Shown in pieces: positions 24,336 to 33,569 of a stretch of DNA of 64,000 nucleotides (positions within the stretch are counted from its first letter, which is position 1; each line of letters opens with the position of its first letter). Source of the DNA: CAYPHJ01 sp964410485 (lineage in GTDB: Bacteria > Desulfobacterota > Binatia > UBA9968); contig CAYPHJ010000002.1 in assembly GCA_964410485.1 (NCBI GenBank), forward strand, positions 1-64,000, written 5' to 3'. The translations under genes were made by a program, and so were the position numbers. The notes beneath the pieces are model-generated. The model did not search any database. It was given only the letters and a program-made list of their open reading frames with translations, and had not been told where the DNA came from.

Positions 24336-25039
24336 CTTTCCCCGCGCGGCAGGAACTCGCTGAAGGCGCGTGCGAAATTATCCCAGGGTTGCTGCCGGGG
24401 CTCATCGAACTTGAGCCTCCCCTGGTCCAAGATAAGCGCGCGGCTGCAGAGATCGAGCACGCGCGAAACGTGGTGTGATGCGATGACGACGATGCGGCCC
24501 TTGGCGCATTGCTGCTTGAGAAACGTCTCCAGCAGGTCTATCCCGCGCCCGTCTAACACCCCGTAAGGCTCATCGAGTAGTAAAAGCTCGGGATCGAGCA
24601 GCTGCCATTTGGCTATAGCCAGGCGGCATTTCATGCCGCTCGACAGCGTTTCTCCGAGCTCGTTTGAGCGGCTGATCAGGTTCACTGCCTGCAGGGTATG
24701 GTTAAGCTCGGCGGGAGAAATTCTCTTTTGGTAAATGCCGGCGAAGAATTCCAGGTTTTCCCGTACCGTCAGGTTGTCGTACAGGTGTTCTCCTGGCACA
24801 AGGAAGCCGATCTTGGCGCGCCATGCCGTGGCTTGCCGTGCCAGAGGTTCTCCGTCGAACTGGATCGCACCATGCGTTGGCTGGATCAGGCCGCCCAGGA
24901 GTTTCAACAGGGTGGTCTTGCCGGCCCCGTTCGGGCCGAGAAGAGCAATCAGGTCGCCTGGCGAGAAATCGCAAGTGATGTCTTTAAGCGCCCATAGCAG
25001 TCCATACGCTCTGGCAAGCTGACGAATCGTTATGTGCAA
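24332..25039 (-). CDS. ccmA: Haem ABC exporter ATP-binding protein CcmA
   Basis: 235 residues. Walker A is GPNGAGKTTL near residue 36, the ABC signature is LSSGMKCRLA, Walker B is LLLLDEPYGVLD, and the H-loop is ASHHVS. The LSSGM form of the signature is usual for CcmA. The start is TTG at 25039; no in-frame ATG is present upstream and the N terminus MHITIRQLARAYG fits the family. First gene of the ccm operon; the promoter is at 25091-25119. Confidence 0.94.
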   Translation of the reverse strand: MHITIRQLARAYGLLWALKDITCDFSPGDLIALLGPNGAGKTTLLKLLGGLIQPTHGAIQFDGEPLARQATAWRAKIGFLVPGEHLYDNLTVRENLEFFAGIYQKRISPAELNHTLQAVNLISRSNELGETLSSGMKCRLAIAKWQLLDPELLLLDEPYGVLDGRGIDLLETFLKQQCAKGRIVVIASHHVSRVLDLCSRALILDQGRLKFDEPRQQPWDNFARAFSEFLPRGER

Positions 25040-25090
25040 CGTGGAAGTCCCAATGCGCGAGTTTGTTGTGGCCGGCCCAGATTCCGAAAG

Positions 25091-25119
25091 ACTATAGTGG
25101 TCAGGGAAGGGGGATTCAA
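25091..25119 (-). promoter_or_regulatory. Promoter of the ccm operon
   Basis: On the minus strand TTGAAT (25119-25114) is followed after exactly 17 bp by TATAGT (25096-25091), five of six matches to the -10 consensus. The implied start near 25084 gives a 5' leader of about 45 nt before the TTG start of ccmA. Confidence 0.65.
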
Positions 25120-25158
25120 GTGGCCGGAGGGCTAGGGTATCCTCGTTGCCCTGTTCCG

Positions 25159-25250
25159 GTCATCCTGAGCGGCAGCGAAGGATCTGGTTTTCCCGTTGCT
25201 TGAAGCCCGGCCCAAAAGCAGATTCTTCGTCACGGTGTTCCTCAGGATCA
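25159..25250. repeat. GTCATCCTGAG...CTCAGGATCA repeat in a 405-bp divergent spacer
   Basis: The spacer 25040-25445 between ccmA and the MscS-like gene holds, besides two promoters, a palindromic element: TCATCCTGAGC at 25160 and CTCAGGATCA at 25241-25250, with GAAGGATCT and AGATTCTTCG as inner arms. This resembles the common GTCATCCTGAG...GGATCT intergenic repeat. No gene is seen in the spacer. Confidence 0.65.
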
Positions 25251-25379
25251 CACAGCAGGAATACACTCTGCGAGACCGTCACGATAACTCCAAATCGGAC
25301 GCAACAGATGCGGTCAAGAGTGCTGGGGTGGTATACCCAAACACCATCTCCTGCCGTGACGCTGACCGCAAAATGCAAG

Positions 25380-25409
25380 TTGACATTTTCGGCTTGCCTC
25401 CCCTATGTA
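25380..25409 (+). promoter_or_regulatory. Possible promoter of the MscS-like gene
   Basis: TTGACA at 25380-25385 is a perfect -35 element. TATGTA at 25404-25409, 18 bp later, is a weak -10. It is the best candidate in front of the gene at 25446. Confidence 0.45.
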
Positions 25410-25445
25410 GTAGGGTCATAACATTACCGGTCCAGGGGAGGAACT

Positions 25446-26135
25446 ATGAATCCTGTGGTTGCCGTAAGCGGATTCTGGGATGCCTTTGTGGCTCGAATCG
25501 CCGTGTTCTTACCGAACCTTTTGTTTGCTATTGCCATCATTCTGGTAGGTTGGGCTGTCTGCAATATCGTCAAGCGTATCACGGTCCGCCTGCTCAGATT
25601 GTTCCAGTTCGATGTGGTCGCGGATCGTACCGGGATCAAGCAGGCGCTCGACCGCGGCGGCATCCGCCAAACCCCGTCTGAAATCGTCGGGCTGCTGGTT
25701 TTTTGGTTTCTGTTTTTGATTGTGATTGTGACCACATTGGAAACGCTCAACTTGAGCGGCGCTACCGATACACTGCACACGATTTATCTTTATATTCCCA
25801 AGATCGCGGCGGCGCTCGTCGTGCTGATCCTGGGACTTTACTTTGCCAATTTCCTTGAAACGGTAACCCGGACCTCCTGCGCTAACGCGGGACTGGCGCA
25901 AGCGGCCTCTATCGGCCGGGTCGTGTACATTGCCACAGTCGTCTTTGTCGTTGCCGGAGTGCTCGAAATCCTGGAGATTGCCTCGGAAATCGTGATCTGG
26001 GCATTTATCCTGGTCTTTGGCGCGCTCTGCCTGGCGCTTGCCCTCGCCTTCGGTTTGGGAGGCCGTGATGTGGCAGCGTCTTATCTGCAGAAGTGGTTGG
26101 AACCAAAGAAGAATAATGAAATCACACCACCTTGA
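25446..26135 (+). CDS. MscS-like conserved TM-helix membrane protein
   Basis: 229 residues with about five membrane segments (FLPNLLFAIAIILVGWAV near residue 20, LVFWFLFLIVIVTTL near 85, IPKIAAALVVLILGLYFANF near 115, VVYIATVVFVVAGVLEIL near 160 and IVIWAFILVFGALCLALALAFGLGGRD near 190). The GWAVCNIVKRI and ALAFGLGGRD blocks belong to the conserved TM-helix group related to small mechanosensitive channels (CmpX-like), but no MscS beta domain follows. SD GGGGAGG lies 5 nt before the ATG. Role in osmotic response is inferred. Confidence 0.75.
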   Translation: MNPVVAVSGFWDAFVARIAVFLPNLLFAIAIILVGWAVCNIVKRITVRLLRLFQFDVVADRTGIKQALDRGGIRQTPSEIVGLLVFWFLFLIVIVTTLETLNLSGATDTLHTIYLYIPKIAAALVVLILGLYFANFLETVTRTSCANAGLAQAASIGRVVYIATVVFVVAGVLEILEIASEIVIWAFILVFGALCLALALAFGLGGRDVAASYLQKWLEPKKNNEITPP

Positions 26136-26186
26136 CTCTCCCTTGGTTATGGGCTAAGTTCAACGCGTTTAAAAACTTTTCAAGCT

Positions 26187-26236
26187 AAATAGCCTAAGGG
26201 GGGCGCCAAGGCTGAATTCCCTTAGGCTATTTTTGC
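26187..26236 (+). terminator. Strong hairpin with T-tract just before icd
   Basis: AAATAGCCTAAGGG (26187-26200) pairs perfectly over 14 bp with CCCTTAGGCTATTT (26219-26232), with an 18-nt loop, and the arm runs into TTTT. It ends only about 15 nt before the icd start and about 5 nt before its ribosome site. It would terminate transcription from the MscS-like gene, or act as an attenuator if icd is transcribed from upstream. Confidence 0.75.
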
Positions 26237-26250
26237 GCATGAGGAAGACT

Positions 26251-27657
<1,407 letters not shown>

Positions 27658-27659
27658 AG

Positions 27660-27750
27660 GATGCAGGTTAAGGTTTAAGGCTCAGGAAAACATCGGGCTA
27701 TGACCTTCCGGGTGCCGAAACTCGTAACCCGAAACTCGTAACTCGAAACA
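27660..27750. repeat. ACTCGTAAC/CGAAACTCG repeat tract in the icd-mdh spacer
   Basis: The spacer repeats CCGAAACTCGTAAC, CCGAAACTCGTAAC and TCGAAAC in tandem (about 27717-27748), after a GTTAAGGTTTAAGG tract. No hairpin with a T-run is present, so it is not an obvious terminator. One of several repeat families in this genome. Confidence 0.55.
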
Positions 27751-27766
27751 GGACATAGAGGAAGTT

Positions 27767-28708
27767 ATGGCACGAAAGAAAATCGCCTTGATTGGCGCCG
27801 GAAATATTGGCGGCAGCATGGCCCATCTCTGTTTGCTCAAGCGCTTGGGCGATGTGGTTCTTTTTGACGTGATAGAGGGTCTGCCGCAAGGCAAAGCGCT
27901 CGATCTTTCTCATGCGGGACCGGTGGAAGGCTTCGACGGCAATGTGATCGGAACGAACAAATACGAAGATATTGCCGGCGCCGATGTTTGCATCGTCACG
28001 GCCGGGGTTGCGCGCAAGCCTGGCATGAGCCGCGACGATCTGGTCGGAACCAATGCCAAGATCATTAGCTCGGTTGCGGAGAACATAAAGAAACACGCGC
28101 CGAACAGTTTCGTCATCGTGGTTACAAACCCCTTGGATGCCATGGTGACGTTGACAAAGCGCGTTACCGGTTTTCCCAAAAATCGCGTTGTTGGCCAGTC
28201 GGGCATTCTCGACTCCTCGCGCTATCGATCTTTCATCGCACGTGATCTCAACGTCTCCGTCAACAGTGTTGCGGCTATGGTTCTTGGCGGGCACGGCGAT
28301 GACATGGTTCCGCTTCGAAGTACCTGCTTTATCGGCGGTGTGCCTGTTGAAAAACTGATTTCCGATAAGCGCCTCGCCGAGATCGAAAGCCGTGTCCGCA
28401 ACGCCGGGGGGGAAGTCGTTGCCTTGTTGAAAACGGGTTCGGCTTATTTTTCCCCCGCCTCCGCGGCGATTCGTATGACCGAGGCATATTTCCTCGACAC
28501 CAAAGAGATACTGCCATGCGCAGCGCTGCTGGAAGGCGAGTATGGAGTCACCGGCTACTATTTCTGCGTTCCGGTGATGATCGGCGCCGGGGGCGTGGAG
28601 AAAATCATTGAGATTGCTCTCAACGCCGCGGACAAGAAAGCGTTTGATGAGTCACTGAGCCATGTGAAAGACATTGTTCAGGCCATGGATCGCATTTTGG
28701 CCGTTTGA
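27767..28708 (+). CDS. mdh: Malate dehydrogenase
   Basis: 313 residues of the LDH-like MDH type. The NAD loop is IGAGNIGG (residues 9-16), the mobile-loop arginines are in ARKPGMSRDDL near residue 80, then VTNPLDAM and the catalytic histidine in GGHGDDMVP near residue 175. Oxaloacetate specificity is supported by the ARKPGM loop arginine. SD GAGGAAG is 3 nt upstream. It follows icd in the TCA cluster. Confidence 0.96.
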   Translation: MARKKIALIGAGNIGGSMAHLCLLKRLGDVVLFDVIEGLPQGKALDLSHAGPVEGFDGNVIGTNKYEDIAGADVCIVTAGVARKPGMSRDDLVGTNAKIISSVAENIKKHAPNSFVIVVTNPLDAMVTLTKRVTGFPKNRVVGQSGILDSSRYRSFIARDLNVSVNSVAAMVLGGHGDDMVPLRSTCFIGGVPVEKLISDKRLAEIESRVRNAGGEVVALLKTGSAYFSPASAAIRMTEAYFLDTKEILPCAALLEGEYGVTGYYFCVPVMIGAGGVEKIIEIALNAADKKAFDESLSHVKDIVQAMDRILAV

Positions 28709-28770
28709 CCGAATCGTGGCTCGTGTTCGTGGTTCGTGTTCGTTCGATCGCGAGCACGAGCACGATGACT
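28709..28770. repeat. CGTGTTCGTGG/CGAGCACGAGCACG repeat in the mdh-sucC spacer
   Basis: GTGGCTCGTGTTCGTGG and TTCGTGTTCGTTCG are followed by the opposing CGCGAGCACGAGCACGATG, giving an imperfect inverted repeat. A similar CACGAGTCACGAACACGGATCACG tract lies at 40510-40556. Confidence 0.6.
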
Positions 28771-28772
28771 CT

Positions 28773-29930
28773 ATGAACATTCACGAATACCAAGCGAAGG
28801 AAATCCTGCGGCGTTACGGCGTCTGGGTGCCCCGGGGGAAGATCGCAGTGACGCCGGCCGAAGCGAAAGCCGCTGCCGTGGAACTGGGTGGCCGTTGCGT
28901 AGTCAAAGCGCAAATTCACGCCGGCGGGCGCGGTAAAGCAGGAGGCGTCAAGCTCGCGACGAGTCCCGAGGATGCCGAAACGAAGGCGCGCGAGATCTTG
29001 GGGCGAAAGCTGGTGACGCATCAGACCGGGCCGGAAGGACGGCAGGTAAGAAAAGTACTGGTCGAGGAAGGCGTCGATATTGACCGGGAGCTTTACCTTG
29101 GGATGGTTCTCGATCGCTCCCAGTCCCGGGTTGCGGTGATCGTCTCTTCGGAAGGTGGTGTCGAGATCGAGGAGGTTGCGGCCAAGAGCCCCGAGAAGAT
29201 ACTGAAGGAGCTCATCGACCCCGTTCTTGGTCTTCAACCGTTTCAATGCCGTAAGCTAGGCTACGCGCTGGAGGTTCCACAGCCACTGTTGCCCAGGCTG
29301 GTAGCGATGATGCAGGGATTGTATAGGGCTTTCGATGAATGTGACTGCTCGTTGGCCGAGATCAACCCGCTTATCTTGACTAGGGATGGGCAGGTTATGG
29401 CTTTGGACGCCAAGATGAACTTCGACAGCAACGCTTTTTTCCGCCAGAAAGAGATCCTGGCGCTGCGTGATCTGAATGAGGAAGACCCCCGCGAGATCGA
29501 AGCGAGCAAATACGATCTTTCCTATATATCCCTGGACGGGAACATTGCATGCATGGTCAACGGCGCTGGTCTGGCGATGGCGACCATGGATATCATTAAA
29601 CTCGCGGGCGGAGAGCCGGCGAACTTCCTCGACGTGGGTGGTGGAGCGAGCAAGGAGAAGGTCGCTCAGGCTTTCAGGATCCTGTTAGCGGATTCACGAG
29701 TGCGCGGCGTTCTCATCAATATTTTCGGGGGAATCATGCGCTGCGATGTTCTGGCGCAGGGTGTGGTGGAGGCGGCCCGGGAATTGAATGTGGGCGTCCC
29801 GTTGGTGGTGCGCATGCAGGGTACGAACGTGGAAATCGGTAGACAAATACTTGCTGGCTCCGGCTTGGCGATTATTCCGGCCGAGACCATGGCCGAGGCC
29901 GCGGAGAAGGTTGTCGCCGCAGTCAATTAA
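28773..29930 (+). CDS. sucC: Succinate--CoA ligase, beta subunit
   Basis: 385 residues from the ATG at 28773 (MNIHEYQAKEILRRYGV is the canonical N terminus; the longer frame upstream is repeat-derived). ATP-grasp segments KAQIHAGGRGKAGGVK, EINPLI near residue 200 and the C-terminal CoA/power-helix region NIFGGIMRCDVLAQG near residue 320 are intact. It pairs with SucD to make ATP or GTP from succinyl-CoA. sucD follows only after a 182-bp spacer holding a palindromic repeat, unlike the tight pair in most genomes. Confidence 0.97.
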   Translation: MNIHEYQAKEILRRYGVWVPRGKIAVTPAEAKAAAVELGGRCVVKAQIHAGGRGKAGGVKLATSPEDAETKAREILGRKLVTHQTGPEGRQVRKVLVEEGVDIDRELYLGMVLDRSQSRVAVIVSSEGGVEIEEVAAKSPEKILKELIDPVLGLQPFQCRKLGYALEVPQPLLPRLVAMMQGLYRAFDECDCSLAEINPLILTRDGQVMALDAKMNFDSNAFFRQKEILALRDLNEEDPREIEASKYDLSYISLDGNIACMVNGAGLAMATMDIIKLAGGEPANFLDVGGGASKEKVAQAFRILLADSRVRGVLINIFGGIMRCDVLAQGVVEAARELNVGVPLVVRMQGTNVEIGRQILAGSGLAIIPAETMAEAAEKVVAAVN

Positions 29931-30010
29931 CCGACTAGCATCGTCAGGAGTTTTGTAGGAGGGCATTTCGACTCGCGATTGTAAGACTAATCAACGAGCG
30001 CATACGATTA

Positions 30011-30088
30011 CACCACGAAGGACGCGAAGGACACGAAGGTTCGGAAAATTACTTTCTTGAATCTCCTAACTTCGTGACCTTCGTGGTT
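30011..30088. repeat. CCACGAAGG palindromic repeat between sucC and sucD
   Basis: CACCACGAAGGACGCGAAGG with ACACGAAGGTTCGG forms one arm (30011-30044) and CTAACTTCGTGACC with TTCGTGGTTA the other (30067-30089). Two more members of this family lie at 41327-41396 and 46220-46306. In mRNA it would form a long hairpin inside the sucCD transcript. Confidence 0.85.
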
Positions 30089-30112
30089 AACTCCACTGTT
30101 TCTGCTTTTGAT

Positions 30113-30988
30113 ATGGCTATACTGGTCAATAAAGACACGCGCGTTCTGACCCAGGGGATTACCGGCGCCACCGGTCAATTTCATACCCGCGCCTGCAAGG
30201 AATATGGAACGCAAATGGTTGCCGGGGTTACGCCGGGCAAGGGTGGAAGCTCTTTTGAAGGCATTCCGATATTCGATACCGTGGCCCGCGCGGTTGCGGA
30301 AACGGGAGCCAACGCGACCGTGATCTATGTGCCTCCTCCGTCTGCGGCTGATGCGATTTTGGAAGCGGCAGACGCCGGTGTTGCGCTGCTGATTTGTATT
30401 ACCGAAGGAGTGCCGGTTCGAGACATGGTGCGGGTCAAGAGGTATTTGAGCGGTCGCGCTTCGAAGCTTCTTGGGCCAAATTGTCCCGGGGCCATTACTC
30501 CGGGTGAATGCAAGATCGGTATCATGCCCGGTCATATCCATAGGCCCGGCCATATCGGGGTGGTATCGCGCAGCGGCACCTTAACTTATGAAGCCGTGGA
30601 TCAGTTAACCCGGTTGGGTTTGGGTCAGTCCACTTGTGTCGGCATCGGAGGCGATCCCGTGCATGGCTTGGAATTTGTCGACATCCTGGACTTTTTCAAT
30701 CGCGATCCCGAAACCGAAGCGGTCATCATGATCGGTGAGATCGGCGGGAGCGCTGAAGAAGAAGCAGCGGCCTGGATCGCGGCGAATATGCGCAAACCTG
30801 TAGTTGGCTTCATAGCGGGACAAACGGCGCCGCCGGGAAAGAGAATGGGCCACGCGGGCGCGATCATTTCGGGCGGGAAAGGCACGGCCCATGAGAAAAT
30901 CGCAGCAATGACTCAAGCCGGAGTCCAAATCACTCCGTCGCCGGCGTTGATCGGAGAAACGATGCGGGAGGTTCTAGGCAGAAAATGA
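30113..30988 (+). CDS. sucD: Succinate--CoA ligase, alpha subunit
   Basis: 291 residues from the ATG at 30113 (MAILVNKDTRVLTQGITG is canonical). CoA-binding GITGATGQFH, LLGPNCPGAITPGECKIG and the phosphohistidine loop MGHAGAIISGGKGTA near residue 245 are present. An upstream in-frame start at 30074 lies within the repeat and is rejected. The stop overlaps the ndk start by 4 bp (ATGA). Confidence 0.97.
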   Translation: MAILVNKDTRVLTQGITGATGQFHTRACKEYGTQMVAGVTPGKGGSSFEGIPIFDTVARAVAETGANATVIYVPPPSAADAILEAADAGVALLICITEGVPVRDMVRVKRYLSGRASKLLGPNCPGAITPGECKIGIMPGHIHRPGHIGVVSRSGTLTYEAVDQLTRLGLGQSTCVGIGGDPVHGLEFVDILDFFNRDPETEAVIMIGEIGGSAEEEAAAWIAANMRKPVVGFIAGQTAPPGKRMGHAGAIISGGKGTAHEKIAAMTQAGVQITPSPALIGETMREVLGRK

Positions 30989-31416
30989 GCTTGGAGAGGA
31001 CATTATCGATGATCAAACCGGATGCCGTGGAGCGCCGGTTAATTGGTGAGATTCTGAAGCGTTTCGAGGCCGCGGGCCTGAAAATCGCTGCGGCCAAATT
31101 GGTCCGTCTAACGCCGGAAAGTGCCCAGGCCTTCTACGCAGTCCACAAGGAACGACCGTTCTTCGCGAGTCTTTGCGCATACATGTCGTCGGGACCGATT
31201 TTCGTTTCGGTGCTGGAAGGGGAGAACGCCATTGCGAAAAATCGCGAGATCATGGGCGCCACGGATCCTGCGAAGGCGGCAGTCGGAACCATACGCAAGG
31301 ACTGCGGCCAAGACGTGGAGAAAAATGCCGTCCACGGCTCGGACAGCAATGAAACCGCGGCAACCGAGATTGCCTTCTTTTTCAAACCCACCGAAGTTTT
31401 TTCGTCAGCGGGATAG
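30985..31416 (+). CDS. ndk: Nucleoside-diphosphate kinase
   Basis: 143 residues. RTLSMIKPDAVERRLIGEI opens the protein and the active-site histidine is in NAVHGSDS near residue 117. The segment before it reads GTIRKDCGQDVEK, slightly divergent from the usual GTIRADFG. It equalises nucleoside triphosphate pools and may use GTP or ATP made by SucCD, with which it is translationally coupled. Confidence 0.96.
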   Translation: MSLERTLSMIKPDAVERRLIGEILKRFEAAGLKIAAAKLVRLTPESAQAFYAVHKERPFFASLCAYMSSGPIFVSVLEGENAIAKNREIMGATDPAKAAVGTIRKDCGQDVEKNAVHGSDSNETAATEIAFFFKPTEVFSSAG

Positions 31417-31436
31417 TTAGATTGTCTTGCCCGCTG

Positions 31437-32699
31437 ATGGCCAACGCGTGGCCTGTGAAATTGAACATCAAAGATTTAAGTCTGACGGAATTTGAAACTT
31501 ATTTGACGGAACATGGCCAACCGGCTTACCGCGCCAGGCAAGTGTGGCAGTGGTTGTACCAAAAGCAGGCAACTTCCTTTGCCGCAATGACCAATCTTTC
31601 CGCCTCGCTACGTTCTCAGCTGGATCGCGATTTCACGATGAGCGGGCTTTCGTTGGCGCGCAAATCGGAGTCGAGCGATGGCACCGTAAAGTTTCTCTTT
31701 ACCCTGGATGATGACAAGACTATCGAAAGCGTGCTGATTCCGGAAACCAAGCGTCTCACGCTTTGTATTTCGACCCAAGCCGGGTGTGGGTTCGGCTGCG
31801 CCTTTTGCGCCACGGCGTTGTTGGGGTTAGAGCGCAACCTGCGCGCAAGTGAAATCATCGACCAAGTACTCGAAGTCAGTCGAACACTAGACCCTCACCC
31901 CTCCCTCTCCCAAAGGGAGAGGGTGGCAGCGAACGATGAAACACCATCCCCACCGCACAAGCGAGCTCTGGATTCCCGTCAAAAACACCCGGGAATGACG
32001 TACGGAGAAAGGCTGGAACAACCCTCTTTTGCCCTCTCCCTTCCAGGGAGAGGGAGGGGTGAGGGTTCGCCAAGTAGGATAACCCATGTCGTGCTCATGG
32101 GCATGGGTGAGCCGCTCGCCAATTACGGACAAACCTTGAAGGCGTTGGAAGTGCTTAGCGAGCCCAGTTGGGGCATTGGCATTTCGCCTCGAAGGATCAC
32201 CTTGTCCACCGTCGGCTTGATTCCTCAAATGGAGAAGCTGATGGCAGAGACGCGCGTGAATCTTGCTGTTTCGTTACACGCCCCCAACGAAGCGCTGCGC
32301 AGCCGGCTGATGCCCGTCAACCGGAAGTATTCGCTTAAGAAGCTCATGGAGGCCTGCCGTTCTCTGCCCATTCCGCGCCGCAAAAGGATCACGTTTGAAT
32401 ATGTGTTGCTGCGGGGCATAAACGATTCAGAGGAACATGCAGCAGAGCTCTGCAAGCTTCTTAAAGGCATTCGCTCTAAAGTGAATGTGATTCCTTTCAA
32501 CCCGCATCCCGGCAGTAGCTTTCAACGACCGAAAGATACGGAAATAGAACGCTTTCAACAGGTCCTGCAATCTCAGGGCGTTCAAGTCAACGTACGCCGT
32601 CCGAGGGGCGACGACATCCAGGCCGCCTGTGGGCAGCTGCAAGGAGAGGAGTCTCGGCCGCGGCGCAACTCTCTTGCCGTATTGACCGAGGCGCAATAA
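31437..32699 (+). CDS. rlmN: 23S rRNA (adenine2503-C2)-methyltransferase / tRNA m2A37 methyltransferase with in-frame insert
   Basis: A radical-SAM enzyme of about 420 residues (a TTG at 31422 could add five). The 4Fe-4S motif is CGFGCAFC, preceded by the conserved cysteine in TLCISTQAG. MGMGEPL binds SAM, ISLHAPN appears as VSLHAPN, and the C-terminal catalytic cysteine is in RGDDIQAACGQL. Family members are about 345-385 residues. The excess is a 58-codon insert between IIDQVLEVSRT and RITHVVLMGMGEP, made of a palindromic repeat element (31892-32065, separate entry). The insertion point is a loop where RlmN proteins vary in length, so the enzyme may still work. Flanking frames are open and motifs intact, so I do not call it a pseudogene. 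Confidence 0.9.
   Translation: MANAWPVKLNIKDLSLTEFETYLTEHGQPAYRARQVWQWLYQKQATSFAAMTNLSASLRSQLDRDFTMSGLSLARKSESSDGTVKFLFTLDDDKTIESVLIPETKRLTLCISTQAGCGFGCAFCATALLGLERNLRASEIIDQVLEVSRTLDPHPSLSQRERVAANDETPSPPHKRALDSRQKHPGMTYGERLEQPSFALSLPGRGRGEGSPSRITHVVLMGMGEPLANYGQTLKALEVLSEPSWGIGISPRRITLSTVGLIPQMEKLMAETRVNLAVSLHAPNEALRSRLMPVNRKYSLKKLMEACRSLPIPRRKRITFEYVLLRGINDSEEHAAELCKLLKGIRSKVNVIPFNPHPGSSFQRPKDTEIERFQQVLQSQGVQVNVRRPRGDDIQAACGQLQGEESRPRRNSLAVLTEAQ
31892..32065. repeat. Palindromic element inserted in frame within rlmN
   Basis: The element starts CCCTCACCCCTCCCTCTCCC (31892-31911) and ends GGGAGAGGGAGGGGTGAGGG (32046-32065), perfect 20-bp inverted repeats. It is 174 bp, exactly 58 codons, with no stop in the rlmN frame. 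Inside it a second palindrome of another family, GATTCCCG at 31971 and CGGGAATGACG at 31990, is nested. A related free copy lies at 34543-34575. Confidence 0.92.
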
Positions 32700-32705
32700 G
32701 CATCG

Positions 32706-33569
32706 ATGCGCAAAAGCATTCTTGGGGTCATTGGCGGCAGCGGGTTGTACCAGATGGAGGGTTTGGAAAAGGTACGCGAGGTGGGGGTCACGACTCCCTT
32801 CGGCAAGCCCTCGGACAAGCTCATCAAGGGATGGCTGGGAAAAACGGAGTTGCTGTTCCTGCCACGCCATGGCCGGGGCCACCGCCTGTTGCCAACCGAA
32901 ATAAATTTTCGGGCAAACATTTTTGCCATGAAAAAGCTTGGCGTTGAGCGGCTCATTTCCGTCAGCGCTGTTGGCAGCTTGCGCGCGGAGATCGAACCGG
33001 GGCACATCGTCGTGCCGCATCAGTTTATTGACCGTACGACGCAACGCGCCAGCAGTTTTTTCGGCAGAGGAATCGTGGCGCACGTTAGTCTGGCAGATCC
33101 CTTTTGTAGCGAGTTTACGCGGCTACTCGCCCAGGCCGCAACGCAAGAAGGCGCCCCCGCGGTTCATGGGGAGGGAACTTACTTGTGCATGGAGGGGCCG
33201 CAGTTTTCAACCCGAGCGGAATCAAATTTGTACCGAACTTGGGGAGCGGACGTTATCGGAATGACCAATCTTCAGGAGGCGAAACTGGCGCGCGAAGCGG
33301 AGATTTGTTTTGGCACGTTGGCGCTGGCCACGGACTATGACTGCTGGAATCAAGCCGCGGGGGACGTGGAAATTGAACACGTTCTGGCAGTACTCAAACA
33401 AAACGCGGACCTGGCGCAACGGACGATCCGGCGGGTTGCCATGGCGCTGGGTGAGGCGCGTTCCTGCGCCTGTGCCTCTGCCTTAAAGGATGCTATTATT
33501 ACCGACAGATCGCGCATCCCGAGAAAGATCAGAAGCGATCTGCGACCAATCATCGGGAAGTACCTATGA
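32706..33569 (+). CDS. mtnP: S-methyl-5'-thioadenosine phosphorylase
   Basis: 287 residues. The phosphate loop is IGGSGLYQMEGL, followed by LPRHGRGH, NIFAMKKLGV and SVSAVGSLR, and the MTAP-specific MEGPQFSTRAES near residue 165 and GMTNLQEAKLAREAEIC near residue 185. It splits methylthioadenosine to adenine and methylthioribose-1-phosphate in methionine salvage. It begins 6 bp after rlmN and overlaps the PfkB-kinase gene by 4 bp. Confidence 0.95.
   Translation: MRKSILGVIGGSGLYQMEGLEKVREVGVTTPFGKPSDKLIKGWLGKTELLFLPRHGRGHRLLPTEINFRANIFAMKKLGVERLISVSAVGSLRAEIEPGHIVVPHQFIDRTTQRASSFFGRGIVAHVSLADPFCSEFTRLLAQAATQEGAPAVHGEGTYLCMEGPQFSTRAESNLYRTWGADVIGMTNLQEAKLAREAEICFGTLALATDYDCWNQAAGDVEIEHVLAVLKQNADLAQRTIRRVAMALGEARSCACASALKDAIITDRSRIPRKIRSDLRPIIGKYL

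Noticed and set aside
28674..28772. N-terminal extension of SucC
   Set aside because: It overlaps the end of mdh and a repeat; the canonical MNIHEYQAK start is at 28773.
31437..32699. Calling rlmN a pseudogene because of its insert
   Set aside because: The insert is a multiple of three without stops and all radical-SAM and catalytic cysteine motifs are intact.
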